Source: Climacteris rufus
Lineage: Eukaryota > Chordata > Aves > Passeriformes > Climacteridae
Assembly (NCBI GenBank): GCA_013398175.1
Contig: VZRZ01001244.1
Coordinates: 1,720,174 to 1,784,173, forward strand
DNA: 64,000 nt
Direction of reading: 5' to 3'
Shown piece by piece: positions 36,697 through 50,079 of the stretch. Numbering within the stretch: position 1 is the first letter of the stretch; every line of letters starts with the position of its first letter. The translations under genes were made by a program, and so were the position numbers. Under the pieces are notes generated by a model that saw nothing but the letters and a program-made list of their open reading frames with translations, had not been told where the DNA came from and searched no databases.

Positions 36697-39600
36697 CCAG
36701 GAGGACCGTCGGGACTGCTGAGCCCACCCGCAGGGCCTTGCACCTGCACCATGGACCTCACGTTGTCTGAGCAAGCACCAAAACCATGCATCTCTGCAAG
36801 CATCCACATCAGGCACTGTGGTTTGCTCCCTTTTGATGTCTATTTATTTCATTGTTTTCTTTCGCTGGCCTTGTTTGTTACTTTCCTTGGTCTTTCTCCG
36901 AATGTCTAAATCTGCACACTCCATTATGTTCAAAGACCTTTTTAGGCTCTACTAAGTGCCTGACTGCCTTCTCTAAGTATCTTGGAGGAATGTGTCAGCC
37001 CTCAGCTGATGAAATCTAGCTTTGTGATGAAACAGCATGATCCCAGAGGAGTGCTATGTGAAAACGCTGGGATCCCAGAGCAGGTTTGTATGCAAGCAGT
37101 GTTTTCATGACCCTGCTGAGCAATCACCTCTCGGCACCCCAGAGGTTTTGTGGGTGGGAAAACGAGATGCATGATGTGGCCAGGTCCCTGGTTTGGAGTT
37201 TCAGGGATGTAGACCTGAATTTAAAATTCAGAATCTAAATTTAAAATTAAAATAAAATCTTAATCCACTCTGTAAGATTTTATGCATGAAAATGCGTAAT
37301 TAGAATTATCTTGGGACCACAATATAGAGAACAACTTACAGCTGAAGGAGAAGAAAGATTTTAGGCTAATGCTGGACTCATTCAAGTTAGAAAGCTGGAA
37401 AAAGTAGAAACTCAGCTGACTGAAAAATAAGGAATCATTAAGGCCTCACAGAGGCAAGGGTCCGAAAGCCAGCTTGTTCACCAGCAGCAAGTGAATATAC
37501 GAATTTAACCTACATAGAGTAAGACAATCATGTATGAATGTTATCTGGTTATCTTATATAAATTAATATTACTTTTATTAGTGGAAAATTCTCTCTCTGA
37601 GATATATTCATGGAGCATTGAACCTGTGATATACAAATGCCTTGAGATCTTTGAAAAAGATTCTCTGCATGTAGATAAACTGGGTTGGATTTATTTCCTA
37701 ACAGGCTAGCCAACCTAGAAGTTTTCATAAAGAAAAAAGGAGAAGCAGTCAAAGTACCATATGGATTTGTCCCTTCTCTGTAGTACACAGTAGTGCCATT
37801 TCTATACTGCAAAGTCTTGACTCCTTGAAACCGTCCCTGTGGTACACACGAATGAAGTTTTTCCTGCCCACTTCAAAGTAATGAGGTGTAGGATTCACGA
37901 ACAACAGAAGAGATTTCATTCAGTGCCATCTCCTGAATGGCTGGAGACAAGCCGGTGCTCAGAGCTTTGAAAAGAAAAAACTACAGTATGCAGGAATCAC
38001 TTTGAAGATTGAGAGCCACATACTGACTGTTCTTCAGCAATCTGACAAGACCCAAACAGGAAAACTATGAGAAAAGTACAGAAGACATCTTCTTACGTAA
38101 CTCAAGCTCCTCGTTTTCACAGCCATGGAGCAACCCAGAAGTGGGCTGTGTGAGGATGGACTTGTCTCATTACCATTGACTGTGGAGCTGCAAGTACATC
38201 TATAGCCTGGAAAACAGCAGCTTTGATCTCAGGGTTACTGCAGAAACTAGAGAGGTGACAGATACAAAGCGTCTTTCTGCCTCCCCTCTCCTTGTGTGCC
38301 CTGGTTCTGGCATGACGATAATTGGGTATGGACCTTGATGCAAATCTCAGTGGCGCAAGTTGGAGTGGTTACACTCTGACTTAGTCATGCTACTATAATA
38401 ACAAGGCATGGCAGTGTTTCTCTTTTGCATGGGGTCAGGGCATAACCCATTGTAGTTACCCTTTCTTCATAATGTCTTCTGGCCAGGGGGAAGCCCTTGG
38501 GTAAGGAACCAAATATTCCAAAAGCCCTCTCTGTAAAAATGATGAAATGCAATTTGAATTCTAGAAACTTGGCCTGGAGTAACTTCTCATTAAACAGCCA
38601 CAATCACTGTAATTATAATTAGATAAAATTAATAAATAATATAAATACTCTCTAGGATGTACAAAATTATTAATGGCTAAAGCATAAACTGGAACTAAAG
38701 TCAGATGCTTTATTTGAGGATATAGTAGAAGACTAATAAATCCTGCAGGCAGATTAGTTGGAAAAAGCCAATAAAAATTATTTAACCAACCAGCCAGCCC
38801 ACTTACTATTTGGTTTGACAGATTCAATTTATTTTCTCCTTTTAAACTAATTTTTTTCTCTCTTTATTGCAACAGTTTCTTGGGTTTTGGAAACAGATGA
38901 AATGGAGTGTAAAGCTGTGCTTGTATTTCTCACAGGGTCTATTAGAGGTTGCGGAGCAGTGAGCCCAGACTTTAAGGCTAGATATGATATATTGACCAGC
39001 TGAACAGTTTATATGTGATCTAGAGGCGGAAAAGTTGAAGGGACACAGGGCACAAGTCCAGATCCATGTTCTCAAAACATCATATTTCAGTGTTCTTACA
39101 TTTGTCTTTCCATTCACGCAATGAGAATACAGAGAGGGAGAGATTAAATAAATGTTTGTGAGTATAATCTGAGAGTGTCAAACACTAAATTATTTTAATC
39201 CTGTAAGAAGCTGTGGCATAGGTCACAGGCGAGACCATTTGCACTCTGTTGACTACTTTCAATACTGTCACAGAATGATCACTCCTCAAGGTCAATGAAA
39301 AAGTTTTCTCTTCTGAGTGTGAAATGCCGTTTAAATGTGAATGAGTTACTTTCACAGCCACCAAGGTCCCCACTGCTTCACAAACAAACAATGTGTCTCC
39401 CTTTTGAGGCACTCACCTCCTTCACAGCTGACATTTCACTTCTCACTTTTGGAGAGAACAAATATGCTGGCAAACACTGAAGTTAATCTGCAGTGCTCTT
39501 TGTCTGTGGGGCTGAAGGAGTTAAGGTTGCAGCTGAGTGGGAATAACTACCTGTCCTAGACAAGCCATGCATGCTTGTAAATCAAAACAACCTTGGCAGG

Positions 39601-42600
39601 CAGCGGTTTGCAGCTGACAATCACTGCAGCTTGTCCTGAGGTCAGCTGTTAGGCTCTGAGGCAGAGTTAGGCTGGGGTATGGTCAGTCTGCCAACCTTAG
39701 GAAATAGCACCCAACATCCACTCCTGAAGTGGAAATAATGCCCAAGTCCTTCTCAATTGCAAGTCTTTCCATAAATCAAGCCATCAGGAGGGAAAATGCC
39801 ACGTGGGAAATTAGCATTCCGGACAGAGTGTAAGACAGACTACTAAAATCATGATGATCCCTCTAAAATTAACCAAGGATCTATCTTTACCACTTTCAAA
39901 TGGTTTTAGAAGCTGCATGGTTGTGCACTTTGATAAAAAATTAAGGTGAGAAAAAATGACAGTTTACTTTCTCTGTCTAAATTTGCTGTTCATTAAGATG
40001 TCTGGCAAATTTAATTTCTGTGAAGCATGACAGAACATGCATCAGATTTCTCTTTTCACTGGCCAAGGAACAGCCTGCACACCAAGGTGATATTTGATGC
40101 ACCTCAGAGGGGCTGATGGAAAGAGAGTCCTGAAATACCACCACTGCTGTGTGTAGAAAAGGCTGAGATGAGTGATTCTGTGAGATGTGTCTTCACAAAA
40201 GGCAAGAGAGGCTTCTGGGGGATTTATAATTTCTCTGGTTCTGGTCATTTTAATCTAGTATCCGTGTGTGATTTGTGTAAGGAAGAAAGCGACAAAGATG
40301 ATATGGGTATGGAGAAAGTGGGAATAGTGCATCGTTATCTCAATTTTTTCCACGTGTAAAATCAGAGATTATGATTACTGTATTGCATATAGGGTGAAAT
40401 TGAGAATAATTCGTATGTGGTAAGTTATTAGTATGAAAGAAAAGTTTGAAATAATAGCCGCTATGTTTCTAGATGAGATTGTGTGGCTGAAAAGGACAGT
40501 GTCATACCTTGCTGCATACATCCTACCATGGTAGAAGAAGGGAGTCATTCTTCTGATTTGTAGAACAAATTAAATATATTATTTGCCCATTACAAATAAA
40601 CAAAGACAACTTCTGGGGATGATATCTTCATGATTATCAATAACATTCAAGCAGGCTAGTGACTGAAAGGACAGATCTTGCTCATTGCAGAGATATTTCA
40701 AGAGGTGGAGTCCATTGATTGAGGTGTGATGGGGAAAGGAGCATGGACAGGGACACTGGACAAATTCCTGTGGTTAGGGAAGAAACAAAAATGCATCCAA
40801 TTTGCACCAGGGTGGCCCCAGCCACTGCTCTCTAATGGTGTTTGCACCTCAGGTAATATCAGCAAAACTGTTCTCCAAGCTTAGTTCTACCTGCTGCACC
40901 TCAGCCAGTGGTGACCATTCCTACATACAAGTATCAGAAATCTCCTCCATTTAATGTTAAAATTGCAAGTGGCTGAACCCCAGGTTTCAGACTGTGCTTT
41001 CTGAAATGTGACTGTGTTTTGACAGCTTAGGCAGTACTGTGTTAATACTCGTAAGTGTGCCATACTCACACCTACACCTCTTTACCAAAATCCTGCTGTC
41101 CTGCTTATACAACCTCTTATCATACAGTCCAGGAGTTCTGCAGTTCTACAGCTGTGTTACTCCTGCTGGTTGTTGCTTACCATGCAATAACCCAGTAATT
41201 TGATGAGCAATCAGTTAAAAAGTCAGGAAACCCAATTCTGTGGTGTATGTATGATAGCTGATAATTGCTGTTGGCTCCACATGCACCCTAAATGAAGGAG
41301 CAGTACTGTGTTAGTAGGAGATTCAGCTCTCTGCAACTATATTATGTCAGGAAAGGGGAAAGCCCTATTGCATTTGACATTATACTGTACTCTGCCATTA
41401 AGAATAAAACAGTTAAAAATGCACACCAGATATAAATGCAAACATTTTACTGTTTTTCATACCCACACCCACCCAGTCCTGCCCATGGATGCTAAAACAG
41501 ACCTAGATCAGTCAGGGTATGCTGGTCAGTTCCTCACCCCAAAAACCCCCTGGAAAATAAAGGTCTACATTTATGTGGAAGGAGATCCTGGCTACTCTCA
41601 GATGCAGCTTGAGGGTACAATAGACACGATACCATTTTGGGGTTTTTAGGAAAGTCTTTACAAGTAAATCTGTAGTAGGGCTATGCAATGTGTCAAGCAC
41701 TACCATGTGAAACTGTGGATCAAATTTTTAGTAGCTACCTGGGTAATGGAGACCTTTTTGAACAGGGAAACACGCATGGTGTGCAGCCACTTGTGGTGTG
41801 TAATTAAAAAAACCTCCCCTTGCTCTAGCCTAAAGCACGGGTATTAAAGAATAAAGAACATGAACCCCTGTTTATTTTAGCAGAGCCACTGACATAGTGA
41901 AGACCTTGAGACTGTTAATGATGGAAAATTAGATACTGGAGAAATTAGATGGAACCAATTAAATATAGTATAGATGAGATGAAGCTCAAGGATTTTGGAT
42001 CCAAGCCACTGACCAGTTGGACTCTTTCCTACCATGCATCATCTCTGACTACTGCGACAGTGTGATACTGGCTATCCACGTAAATAGGACTAAAAAAGGT
42101 CCAAAGTCCATGTCAAGTATGCAGCTAAGTAAGGATGAAGTCCAGTTTGTTGAAGAGAATGGATTAGAAAGAGATACTGGAGCAGCATATTTTTAAGAAC
42201 CTATGCTGGAAAGAAGCATCTGGGGTGCCAGCTGTGGCTACGTCATGGTGAGGCCACAGAGACAGATTCCAGAAGGAAAAATCCATGCCCAGAAACCCTG
42301 GGCTCCATGGAGAAACAGTGAAATATTTAGTGAAGGAAGAAACTCAAACATGAAGCTGAAACAGCTGTTCACAGCAGTCCGGTATTGACAGTATTATACG
42401 ACAGAGCAGGGAGAAGGGATAATCCAGTGTTTTGGAAGAGGTGACCTCGGTCTGCTGTTGTTGCAGCAAACTTTGGGACCATTTGGGCTTTCATACCATC
42501 AGAAAAGGTTCTTAACAAATTGGAGCTTATAATAACATCCCTGCTGATTGCATAGCCTTTCTCTAATGACAGCTACCTTTGATCTACCGATTAACCCAAT

Positions 42601-42631
42601 CTTACTCTATCTAACATGACACTGCTATTTT
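36697..42631. other. Unique AT-rich DNA, no gene seen
   Basis: No gene or interspersed repeat recognised. A perfect palindrome, GAATTTAAAATTC, lies at about 37218-37230 in an AT-rich patch. The segment at about 38590-38860 is rich in TAAT-type homeodomain words. The open frame at 41308-41649 (113 codons, plus) has no recognisable domain. Confidence 0.45.
38585..38870. promoter_or_regulatory. Candidate AT-rich element with homeodomain words
   Basis: Many TAAT/ATTA cores occur together (for example TGTAATTATAATTAG near 38609, AAATTATTAATGG near 38664, CTAATAAATCC near 38732) in sequence without repeat signature. This resembles the AT-rich non-coding elements often found near developmental genes. 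High AT content alone could also produce it. Confidence 0.2.
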
Positions 42632-42901
42632 AGAACCATAGAATTGTTAAGGGTGGAAAAGACCTCTAAGTTCATCAAGTCCAAGTGTGAACCCAGCACC
42701 ACCATGCTCACCGTTAAGCCATGTCCTCAAGTGCCATATCCAAATGTTTTTGAACACTTCCAGGGATGGTGACCCCATCAGTCTGTTCCAATGCTTTATA
42801 ACCCTTTCCATGATTCCCCCCCCCCCCTAATATCAAATCTAAACTTCCTCTGATGAAGTTTGAGACCATTTCCTCAGTCCTGTCACCTGCGAGAAGGCAC
42901 C
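42632..42901 (-). mobile_element. CR1 LINE fragment, reverse orientation
   Basis: On the plus strand it begins AGAACCATAGAATTGTTAAGG and continues with GGAAAAGACCTCTAAG, TTCATCAAGTCCAA, CCATGTCCTCAAGTGCCA, CAGGGATGGTGACC, CTGTTCCAATGCTT and CCATTTCCTC. This is the reverse complement of the last roughly 300 bp of avian CR1 as I know it. It is 5'-truncated and decayed. The part of the consensus around the word CTGGGCAG is missing, and a run of 12 C has arisen at 42816-42827. No coding part of CR1 is included. Confidence 0.93.
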
Positions 42902-44182
42902 ATATGCTGTTGATACTGTAAGAATTTTTTGTAGTACATTTTCTCAGAGAAATACAGGTGAAAAATATGTCTATGGTTACTGTTATTATGTTTTTAATCC
43001 TACCAGAGTCTTCACTCTGTCTTGTGCCACCTACTCTGAGCTGTCACTATGGACTGATGTGAGACATGGGTCACTCTGAGAGCTCTGTGAGTAGGAACAC
43101 TCTCTGTGAACACAGACATGTGTATTTTAGCTGAGCACTAATCTGGCAGAGCTGTGCCATTTCTGTCACCCAGGCAAGGCAGTGGAAGGGTCCTCTTGCT
43201 GTACATGGTATTGTATCCTGGCTGCTATGTGGACATTTCCACAGTGTTCCATGAAGAATGAAAATATTCCCAGTGCAGATTTCCCCAGTCAAGGGCTGAA
43301 TGGTCTCCTAGGTTATGTGCTCTCTAGTTGTTGGCTTGAGTGGTCAGTGTCAGTGCAAACATGGACAAAGAAATTCACACCAGCACGACTGGGTAATGGT
43401 CAGCATCCCCTACTGTGCTGGTGTGGCTCTGGAAACAACTTCAGGTAATGTTACTGCATGCTTCATATATTTTGTACTCCTATTTTGCCTCCATCTTTGA
43501 GGACAGAAAAAAGGACTAGAGAGACTGAAATGGTAGAAAGGAAAATAAAGCAGAAGAAATTTTGTTTTGAGTCTGTTGACTCACTTTTCTGTACTTTTCA
43601 AGAGGAAAAATGCATTTTGTTACACATTTTGGATACCGGATTTTAGAATATTTTCAATGTTTCTTTTCAGTGAGAGAAAAAACAAAAAGGAGGTAATTTC
43701 CCCATGTGTTTTCAATCAGCTCATTTTTTGTCCTGAAAAATCATGAAATGACAGAGGTGACCTGTAGATTAACAGGATGAAATCAGGCAAAATCACCTCA
43801 GGTTTTGGTGAGGGCTTCTGCATGAGGTGACTGAAACAGTTTCTGCAGAATTATCTGGCTGTTAAATGCAGAATCCTTTGTAAAAACAAAAAAACCCTGA
43901 CTGAATATTGGCCTGTCAAAAGAAAAAACCTCCTACATCATTCATTGAAGATTTATTTATATGCAGTTGCTTTTCTGACAATGAGGGAACCAGATGGAGA
44001 TATGAAATAGCTCAAATAGAGCTGCATTCAAACTTATAGATGATCTGTGGACCAGCTGCTTGAATAATACTTTCTTTGGATGCTCATACCTCTGACTGGA
44101 TGCTGGTTTGAACAATTTAATGTTTGTCCCACATCTAACCCTTATTCCCTGGCTAAAAAGAGAGAAAAATCCAGTCAGCAAA
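42902..44182. other. Unique DNA, no gene seen
   Basis: No gene or repeat recognised. Overlapping frames of 60-90 codons lie at 43.07-43.65 kb on both strands. Confidence 0.45.
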
Positions 44183-44290
44183 TAGCAGTAGAAGTAGTTA
44201 CTTAGCAGTAGTAGTAGAATAGCAGTAGTAGTAGAATAGCAGTAGTAGTAGAAGCAGTAGAAGTTAGTTAGTAGAAGTTAGTAGTAGTTG
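44183..44290. repeat. TAG-rich compound tandem repeat with 17-bp unit
   Basis: Three perfect tandem copies of TAGCAGTAGTAGTAGAA (44203-44219, 44220-44236, 44237-44253) lie within a longer AGT/TAG trinucleotide tract that decays into AGAAGTTAGT-type units on the right. It has the look of a microsatellite that gained a higher-order period. Confidence 0.95.
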
Positions 44291-44700
44291 CTGACATTCA
44301 GCTCTTCAAAGGGTTAAGTTCAAAGAATTTGTTTGCCTTATTTAAAGAAAATTGTATTTAAACCTATGAAAAACTCTCAAGAACAGCAATTTAGGATACA
44401 GTCACTTGAACAATAAGATTTAAAAGGTCAGTATTCTAAGAGCTGAAATCAGCAAATGCTATAGAAACCTTAATGCTTCATCATCCAACACATTAAAAAA
44501 ATGAATAATATTAATGGAGCTTTCATCACTTACCATGTTTCATTAGTCAAAACACTAATTTTTCTTGTGTCTCAAAGAATAATTACTTTAGCACTGTTTC
44601 CATTTCTCATGATAACAGTACAGAGCCAAATAACCTAGCTAGCTGCTGCTGAAGTATCCCAGAGCCAGTGGGCTATAACAGCCCAGGTGGAGCTCATTGG
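44291..44700. other. Unique AT-rich DNA
   Basis: No gene or repeat recognised. Confidence 0.45.
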
Positions 44701-44742
44701 AGGTAACTGCTAATTGACCTGCCAGGTAACTGCTAATTGAAC
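44701..44742. repeat. 23-bp direct tandem duplication
   Basis: AGGTAACTGCTAATTGA occurs at 44701-44717 and again at 44724-44740, one 23-bp unit apart. Simple tandem duplication. Confidence 0.9.
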
Positions 44743-44886
44743 TTCGGGTTTGCTGCCTCAGCTTTTTGCTTGTGTGAGCATGAATGCAAAGGTTTCATTT
44801 TAAACCTGGGTTTCTCAGGTAATGAAGAGCATGTGAATGAATAGAAGTGATATCAAAGCACCTCATAATTTCATTTACATGCATTT

Positions 44887-45032
44887 TGAATATCTCCTTC
44901 CCTAGAGATATTCTAAAGCCATTTGGACAGAATAATGAATAGCATGCTCTAGGGGATCCTGCTTGAGCAGGGAGGTTGGACTAGATGACCTCCAGTGATC
45001 CCTTCTAACCTTACTCGTTCTGGGATTCTGGG
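44887..45032 (+). mobile_element. CR1 LINE, 3' end fragment
   Basis: Matches the 3' untranslated end of an avian CR1 subfamily: CTCTAGGGGATCCTGCTTGA, GCAGGGAGGTTGGACTAGAT, GACCTCCAG and finally CGTTCTGGGATTCTGGG at the terminus. Weaker similarity reaches upstream to about 44887. Its tail type (GTTGGACTAGATGA with GATTCTG repeats) differs from the copy at 12117-12308 (CTGGTCTAGTGGAAG), so at least two CR1 subfamilies are present. Confidence 0.92.
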
Positions 45033-47001
45033 AAAGGGAATTTCTTTCAGCTTCCAGTAATTCCTTTTTTTTCTCTTTTTCCTCTGTGGAGTGTATTTTT
45101 GTCTTAAAGATACTGGTAGACTTTTCATGATTTTTGAACAATCATCATTTTTAAAGCATATATATATAAAGTTTATACAGTATTTAACAACTTTTCACTT
45201 CCCAGTGCCTTTGGCCAGATACCTATTTTAAGCCAGGACAATAGGGAGCAGGTTTTAGGATGAATCTGGAGCAAGTTGAATATGTCTTAGGCATGACAGT
45301 GTATCACTTTACTTACTTTAATACTGGTCCTTGTAGCTAAGTTGAGCAGTTACCTAAAACTGCAGTTCAGGGTATTCAGGAAGGATGAGAACAAAACCCC
45401 CAGACTGAGCTGATTGCCTGTTTTTGAAAATGAATACAGGATCCGTGTCCCTTTGAAGAGTCTTGTCTGCATTGAAAGGCAATTTAACTGGCTTTTGGAG
45501 ATGTAAACAGTAGGGTGAGTAAACGTGAGAACATTTTGTATGTGAGATCTCAGTGTATAATTCATGATGGATTTTGATACTGAATAGTTCTCAAGTGCAG
45601 TGGGAAAACATGTACCTATGATAGAAATGACATGCTGAGAAATAAGGAACTGTTCTGCTCAGTAGTATGATTTGGAAACACTTCCTCCACTCCAGGTGGG
45701 AGGCTTTTGTGAGAGAAGAAATAAATCCTAGTCAACAGTTCACTGAAATAAATGGTGTCAGTCTCTAAAACAAGCAGTCTGTTATGGAAAGACGGAGTTA
45801 AAAAGCTATGAAAATTATTTCCCCAGACTTGACCATTCTTTAATTTAATCCTTTATTTTTTTTTTCCTCCCTCAGAAAACTTACACAGTCTTCAGGCTGC
45901 AAGGGACTGATTATTCTGGGAATATTTTCCTTGGGTCTGGGATCATACTGTGGTCATCAAGATCATTAGTTTGTACTAATTAGTTTGCCAGTGGATGCAA
46001 CTGGCATACTTTCACTATTCTCTCTTTCCAAATCCCTCAAACAAGTCCTCTTCTTAACTGTTTTTTTGTTCTCAGGGAATTGTTTTGTGCTGAGCTTCAT
46101 GCTGGCAAGTTGTAAAACCTCCTCCTCATCCTGAACCCGAACTGCTGCCCAGGGTGACTGTTCATTAGGCCAAGGGACCCTCACCCACGAAAGCCATACC
46201 CTCTTGCAAAACATGTATGAATTTTGGTAGAAGCAAGTGGCACAGAACTATCCTAAAATCAGTCCCTTATGACACGTGTTTGAAAAATACTTCTCTCTGT
46301 TTCCTGAAAAGTTTTATGTGTGCTATGCCACATAAAATACAGACGCACCATTAAAAAGACTTGCTGTACTGCAGATGAGAATATTTTTGACATTGCATTT
46401 TCTACCTATAAGTCATTTGAGAAATTTCTGTATTTTCTAAAACAAACAACATTGTCTCTGTAAAATAACGGGATCTAGATATTTCTTCCTTTCAATATCA
46501 CCATGGCCACTTGTTTTTTGGTTTTATTAACCTCAGTGGGAAATTGGTCTGAAGATGTATTTTCTTCCTTCATGAAAGCAACAGTAACAAGGGCAAAAGC
46601 AGAGCTCATTCTCATAACTGAAAGCCTGGCTGTTTCACTTACAGTAATATTTTTTTTGCAGAAAGGCTTATGCATAAAAATATCTTTTCCCAAGGTTAAC
46701 ATTCCGACAGCAGTTTTAGCAGATATGTGCTGTTCGCAATTAGTGCCGCATTCCATATTGACTGCTGTGCCACTGGAATCTTGTGACACCAACTACATTA
46801 GTTATGAATCTTTTTCCATGTACAGGCAATCGGGGGATGTATAATGTTGAGACAAAACTGCCTCCTGAGGACTTTGGAATGTTACTGTTGAACCACAGGT
46901 ACAAAGTGACGAAATAGCTGAAATCCCCACAGGACACCACCCTGATGCATCAGGCAAACAGGAAAGTAGGCTGCTTGTGATGCAGGCAGACAAGACAGAA
47001 A
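45033..47001. other. Unique AT-rich DNA, no gene seen
   Basis: No gene or repeat recognised. Frames of about 105-113 codons overlap on opposite strands at 46.48-46.84 kb without any domain signal. Confidence 0.45.
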
Positions 47002-47025
47002 GGTGGGGGGGCGGGGGGAGGGGGG
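47002..47025 (+). repeat. G-rich run, potential G-quadruplex
   Basis: GGTGGGGGGGCGGGGGGAGG continues as GGGG. Runs of seven, six and six G are separated by single bases, which can be partitioned into four G-tracts. It lies in otherwise AT-rich DNA. Structure formation is inferred from sequence only. Confidence 0.75.
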
Positions 47026-50000
47026 AAGAGAAAGCATTCGTTTGGAAATTTCCAGCTTCAACCTTCTCTTGGATGCATTTTATGTTTTAAATATACCCCC
47101 AGTTGTGCTACCTAGGACAACGTTCATGGCTGAGTGTGCTGCAGTGACAAACGGTTGATTTTTTCAGAATCTTAAAAGGAATAGTTGATACTGAAAAGAA
47201 TATTTGAATATTGTAATTAAAAGCTGTTCCTTTTCTCTTTTACCATTCATGAGTATTCAGCCTTTCCTCTAAGGGACTGGTTCAGTAAAAGGTGTGGATA
47301 ACTTGTGCACTGCATTGCAGAAGCTTCCAATAGAAAGGACTTCGGGTTTCTTTCATCATTTTCTCATCAGAGACACACAATAAATTCAATCTGCAGTTTT
47401 GCATTAAACAAAGGTGGAACAAGGAGCATTCTTTCTCTTATATTCACAGTTCTTCAAAAGACAGGGTCAGAATGGAAAGGGCACTGGCAGAAACGTGTGA
47501 TTTCTGCCTGGCTGTTCCTCTTACTTGGCTGTGACTCCCAGGGTGCTTTCATGAGGCACAGCCTCCATTCCCTCTTCTCTGCTCCTCCTGCCTCCAGCAC
47601 TGTCTGGGCTTCCCACTACTGGCAACTGAAGTATGCACTTCAGGGTGGGACAAACCAGGTCCAAAAGTTCTACAGATAGCATGACTTCAGGGAAGTGAAG
47701 CAAGTACTGTAATCACTGCACATACTCTCATGCCTTTGGAACTAAGGTGTTTTATCATTCCATCTCAGTGGAAACATAAGGAGGGAATTGCCTGAACCAC
47801 CACAAAGTTATCAGCAGGGAGCCAGCATTTCCCCATGACAACGGCTTGTCTCCTGTGTTTCTATTAAGAAGGCATTTCTGGTGACACTCAACCTGAAAAC
47901 CTCACCTACGATGTGAGGAGGGGAGAAGGGAGACAAGAAACTTTTCCATATATTCTGGCAATGGCGGGAAGAGAGACTTGAGCATGTGGTGAGTAAATGG
48001 CTTCTTCAGGAGAAAAGTTTTGCATGCTAGTTTTGTGTCCAGTGTCCAGCCTCTTTTATGTGCTTGCATACATTTACAAGGATTTTTTGTGCTTGCACAC
48101 AGCTGCCTTTCTAAAGTTGTGTTAAGGCACATGCCACTGAGGCCAGGAGCTATGCTTTATATCCCCTTGTCTGTGTTTCAGCAGAAGCTGTCATACTGTG
48201 TCATGTTCTCTTTTTGCTGTAAGCACATACACCTCCTCCCTTTTTGGAAGGTCTGCCTAATTACAGTGAGAAAATCACCCATGTTGATGGCAGACTTGCT
48301 GCACAGCCTGTCTGGATTACCCAGTGTGTAACAACTTCATTATCTCAGCCAGGTGCACGATCACCTTTACTGAGATGTCTTGTGTAAGTTGAGCAAGTCG
48401 AGCAGGAGAGGTGCTTGATCTGAAGCTAGAAATAACTTTAGGCTTTATGAGCAAAATCAGAGAGCACTGTGGGCACTGCATTGGGGAGAATTTTGTGTGA
48501 ATATATCTGATCAGCAGGATGGTAGTAGATCAGCATATGCTCCCACTGAGAACAAGGCCTCTGTTTTTGAGTAAATAAATAATGAGAAATACTGTCCAAA
48601 GAGCTCCAAAAAGGATGTCTAAATACTGCAGATCAGCTTTAATGGCACTAGAGAATGGAAGAGTTTTACGTAAGGCCAGTGAGAGCACCAGGGAGTGCTC
48701 GCTGCTCTTCTGACTCTCTGACCATCACTATTTGAGCAGCTTCTATGCCAGTAAGCAGGACTCAGAGAATGGCAGTGATGAGGCTTTCAATGCAACAACT
48801 GTCATTGGTCTCCAAGTTGTAGGTGGGTTTTACTTGGGCCAGCTTCTGGGCAATGCTGACTGTGAAGGCTAACACAAGTGAGGGAGGAGCTGTGAACTAG
48901 TTTTGTGCATAAGTATTTCATACAAATGTGCACGTGTATGACTATATGCATGTGTATGTACTCATAGTGTTCAAAAACCACATGCAAACCCCTGTTTGGA
49001 GGATGTAGACGTGCCATTATGAAACATCTTTGTTCTACTACTGTAACATTAAGGAAGGAGCCAGCAGATTTAACTGTTCTCTGCAGAGATCCTCTGTAGC
49101 TAACTCTGGATCACCATTTAGACCACACTGCAAGGGATTGCTCAAGTGATCACTCACAATCACTTGAATTTTTTTGCTTAGAGTAAAAGTTCCAAAAGGT
49201 GGTGAGTGTTGAAAACACTGTAGAATTGGCAAATTAATTAGGATCTACTTTGGAACAATTATTTTTAATAACACAAGCTCTACAACAGTAGAAAATTGGC
49301 TCTTTGTTTGATTTCTTAGAAAATGAGGATTTTAAAACTATTTTTCAAATAGAAAAAAGAGTAGTGCATTTTTACAACCATCTGTTGAACACTTGTTTTG
49401 GGAACCAGCCATTTCTTTTTCCATCCACAAATATCTGAAGATTTCTTCCCCATTCAATGAATTATTTACATTTTTAAAAATAGGAGGAAAGGTTAATCTG
49501 CTGGGACATACCACTATCTTTCAAAAACAGCAGTTAAAACCACAAAAATTTCCAACCTGCAAAATTCTAGTTTAATAGATACTGTATGAGGTAGAAGATA
49601 ACTGAAGAATGAGGATATTTACTGCAGAAATAGGAGAACTGAGTGAACTGTGAAGACAGTGACTCCACCACATGAAATCTCCAGGAGTATAACTTAAGCT
49701 TGGCTGACTGAAGCTTTCCAGGGTTTTGCACCTGGACATGCGGATCATGCAGATATATCCACACATCTCACTAATGGACTGAACAAGTTTTGGGATGGGA
49801 AGTCTAGATGGAGCATTCCCTCTTCATAAAACAAGCAATGTGTTCAAAAGAGATTCTTAGGTACTGTGCAAAAATGGGTGGAAACTATATTCCATGAGAA
49901 AAGTGGCAGGGTCCAGCAGGTCATCCAGGAGTGGAGGAGGAGAAGAGATAAATTGAATGAAAGTAGTGTTGGGCTTGGGTTTCCGAGTCTCTTGAACAAG

Positions 50001-50079
50001 GAGGAATGAACTAAGAAAAGTTTGATGGAAGGGCAGGATGGTCAGGGTAACAAGGGACATATAGAGTCCCTTAAATATG
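47026..50079. other. Unique DNA, no gene seen
   Basis: No gene or repeat recognised. The 124-codon plus frame at 47305-47679 has no recognisable domain. Confidence 0.45.

Noticed and set aside
36454..36909. 151-codon plus frame with internal peptide repeats
   Set aside because: Created by a stop-free 29-bp minisatellite. All three forward frames are open there.
46475..46844. 105- and 113-codon frames on opposite strands
   Set aside because: Mutually antisense, no motif, no splice-site or conservation evidence available.
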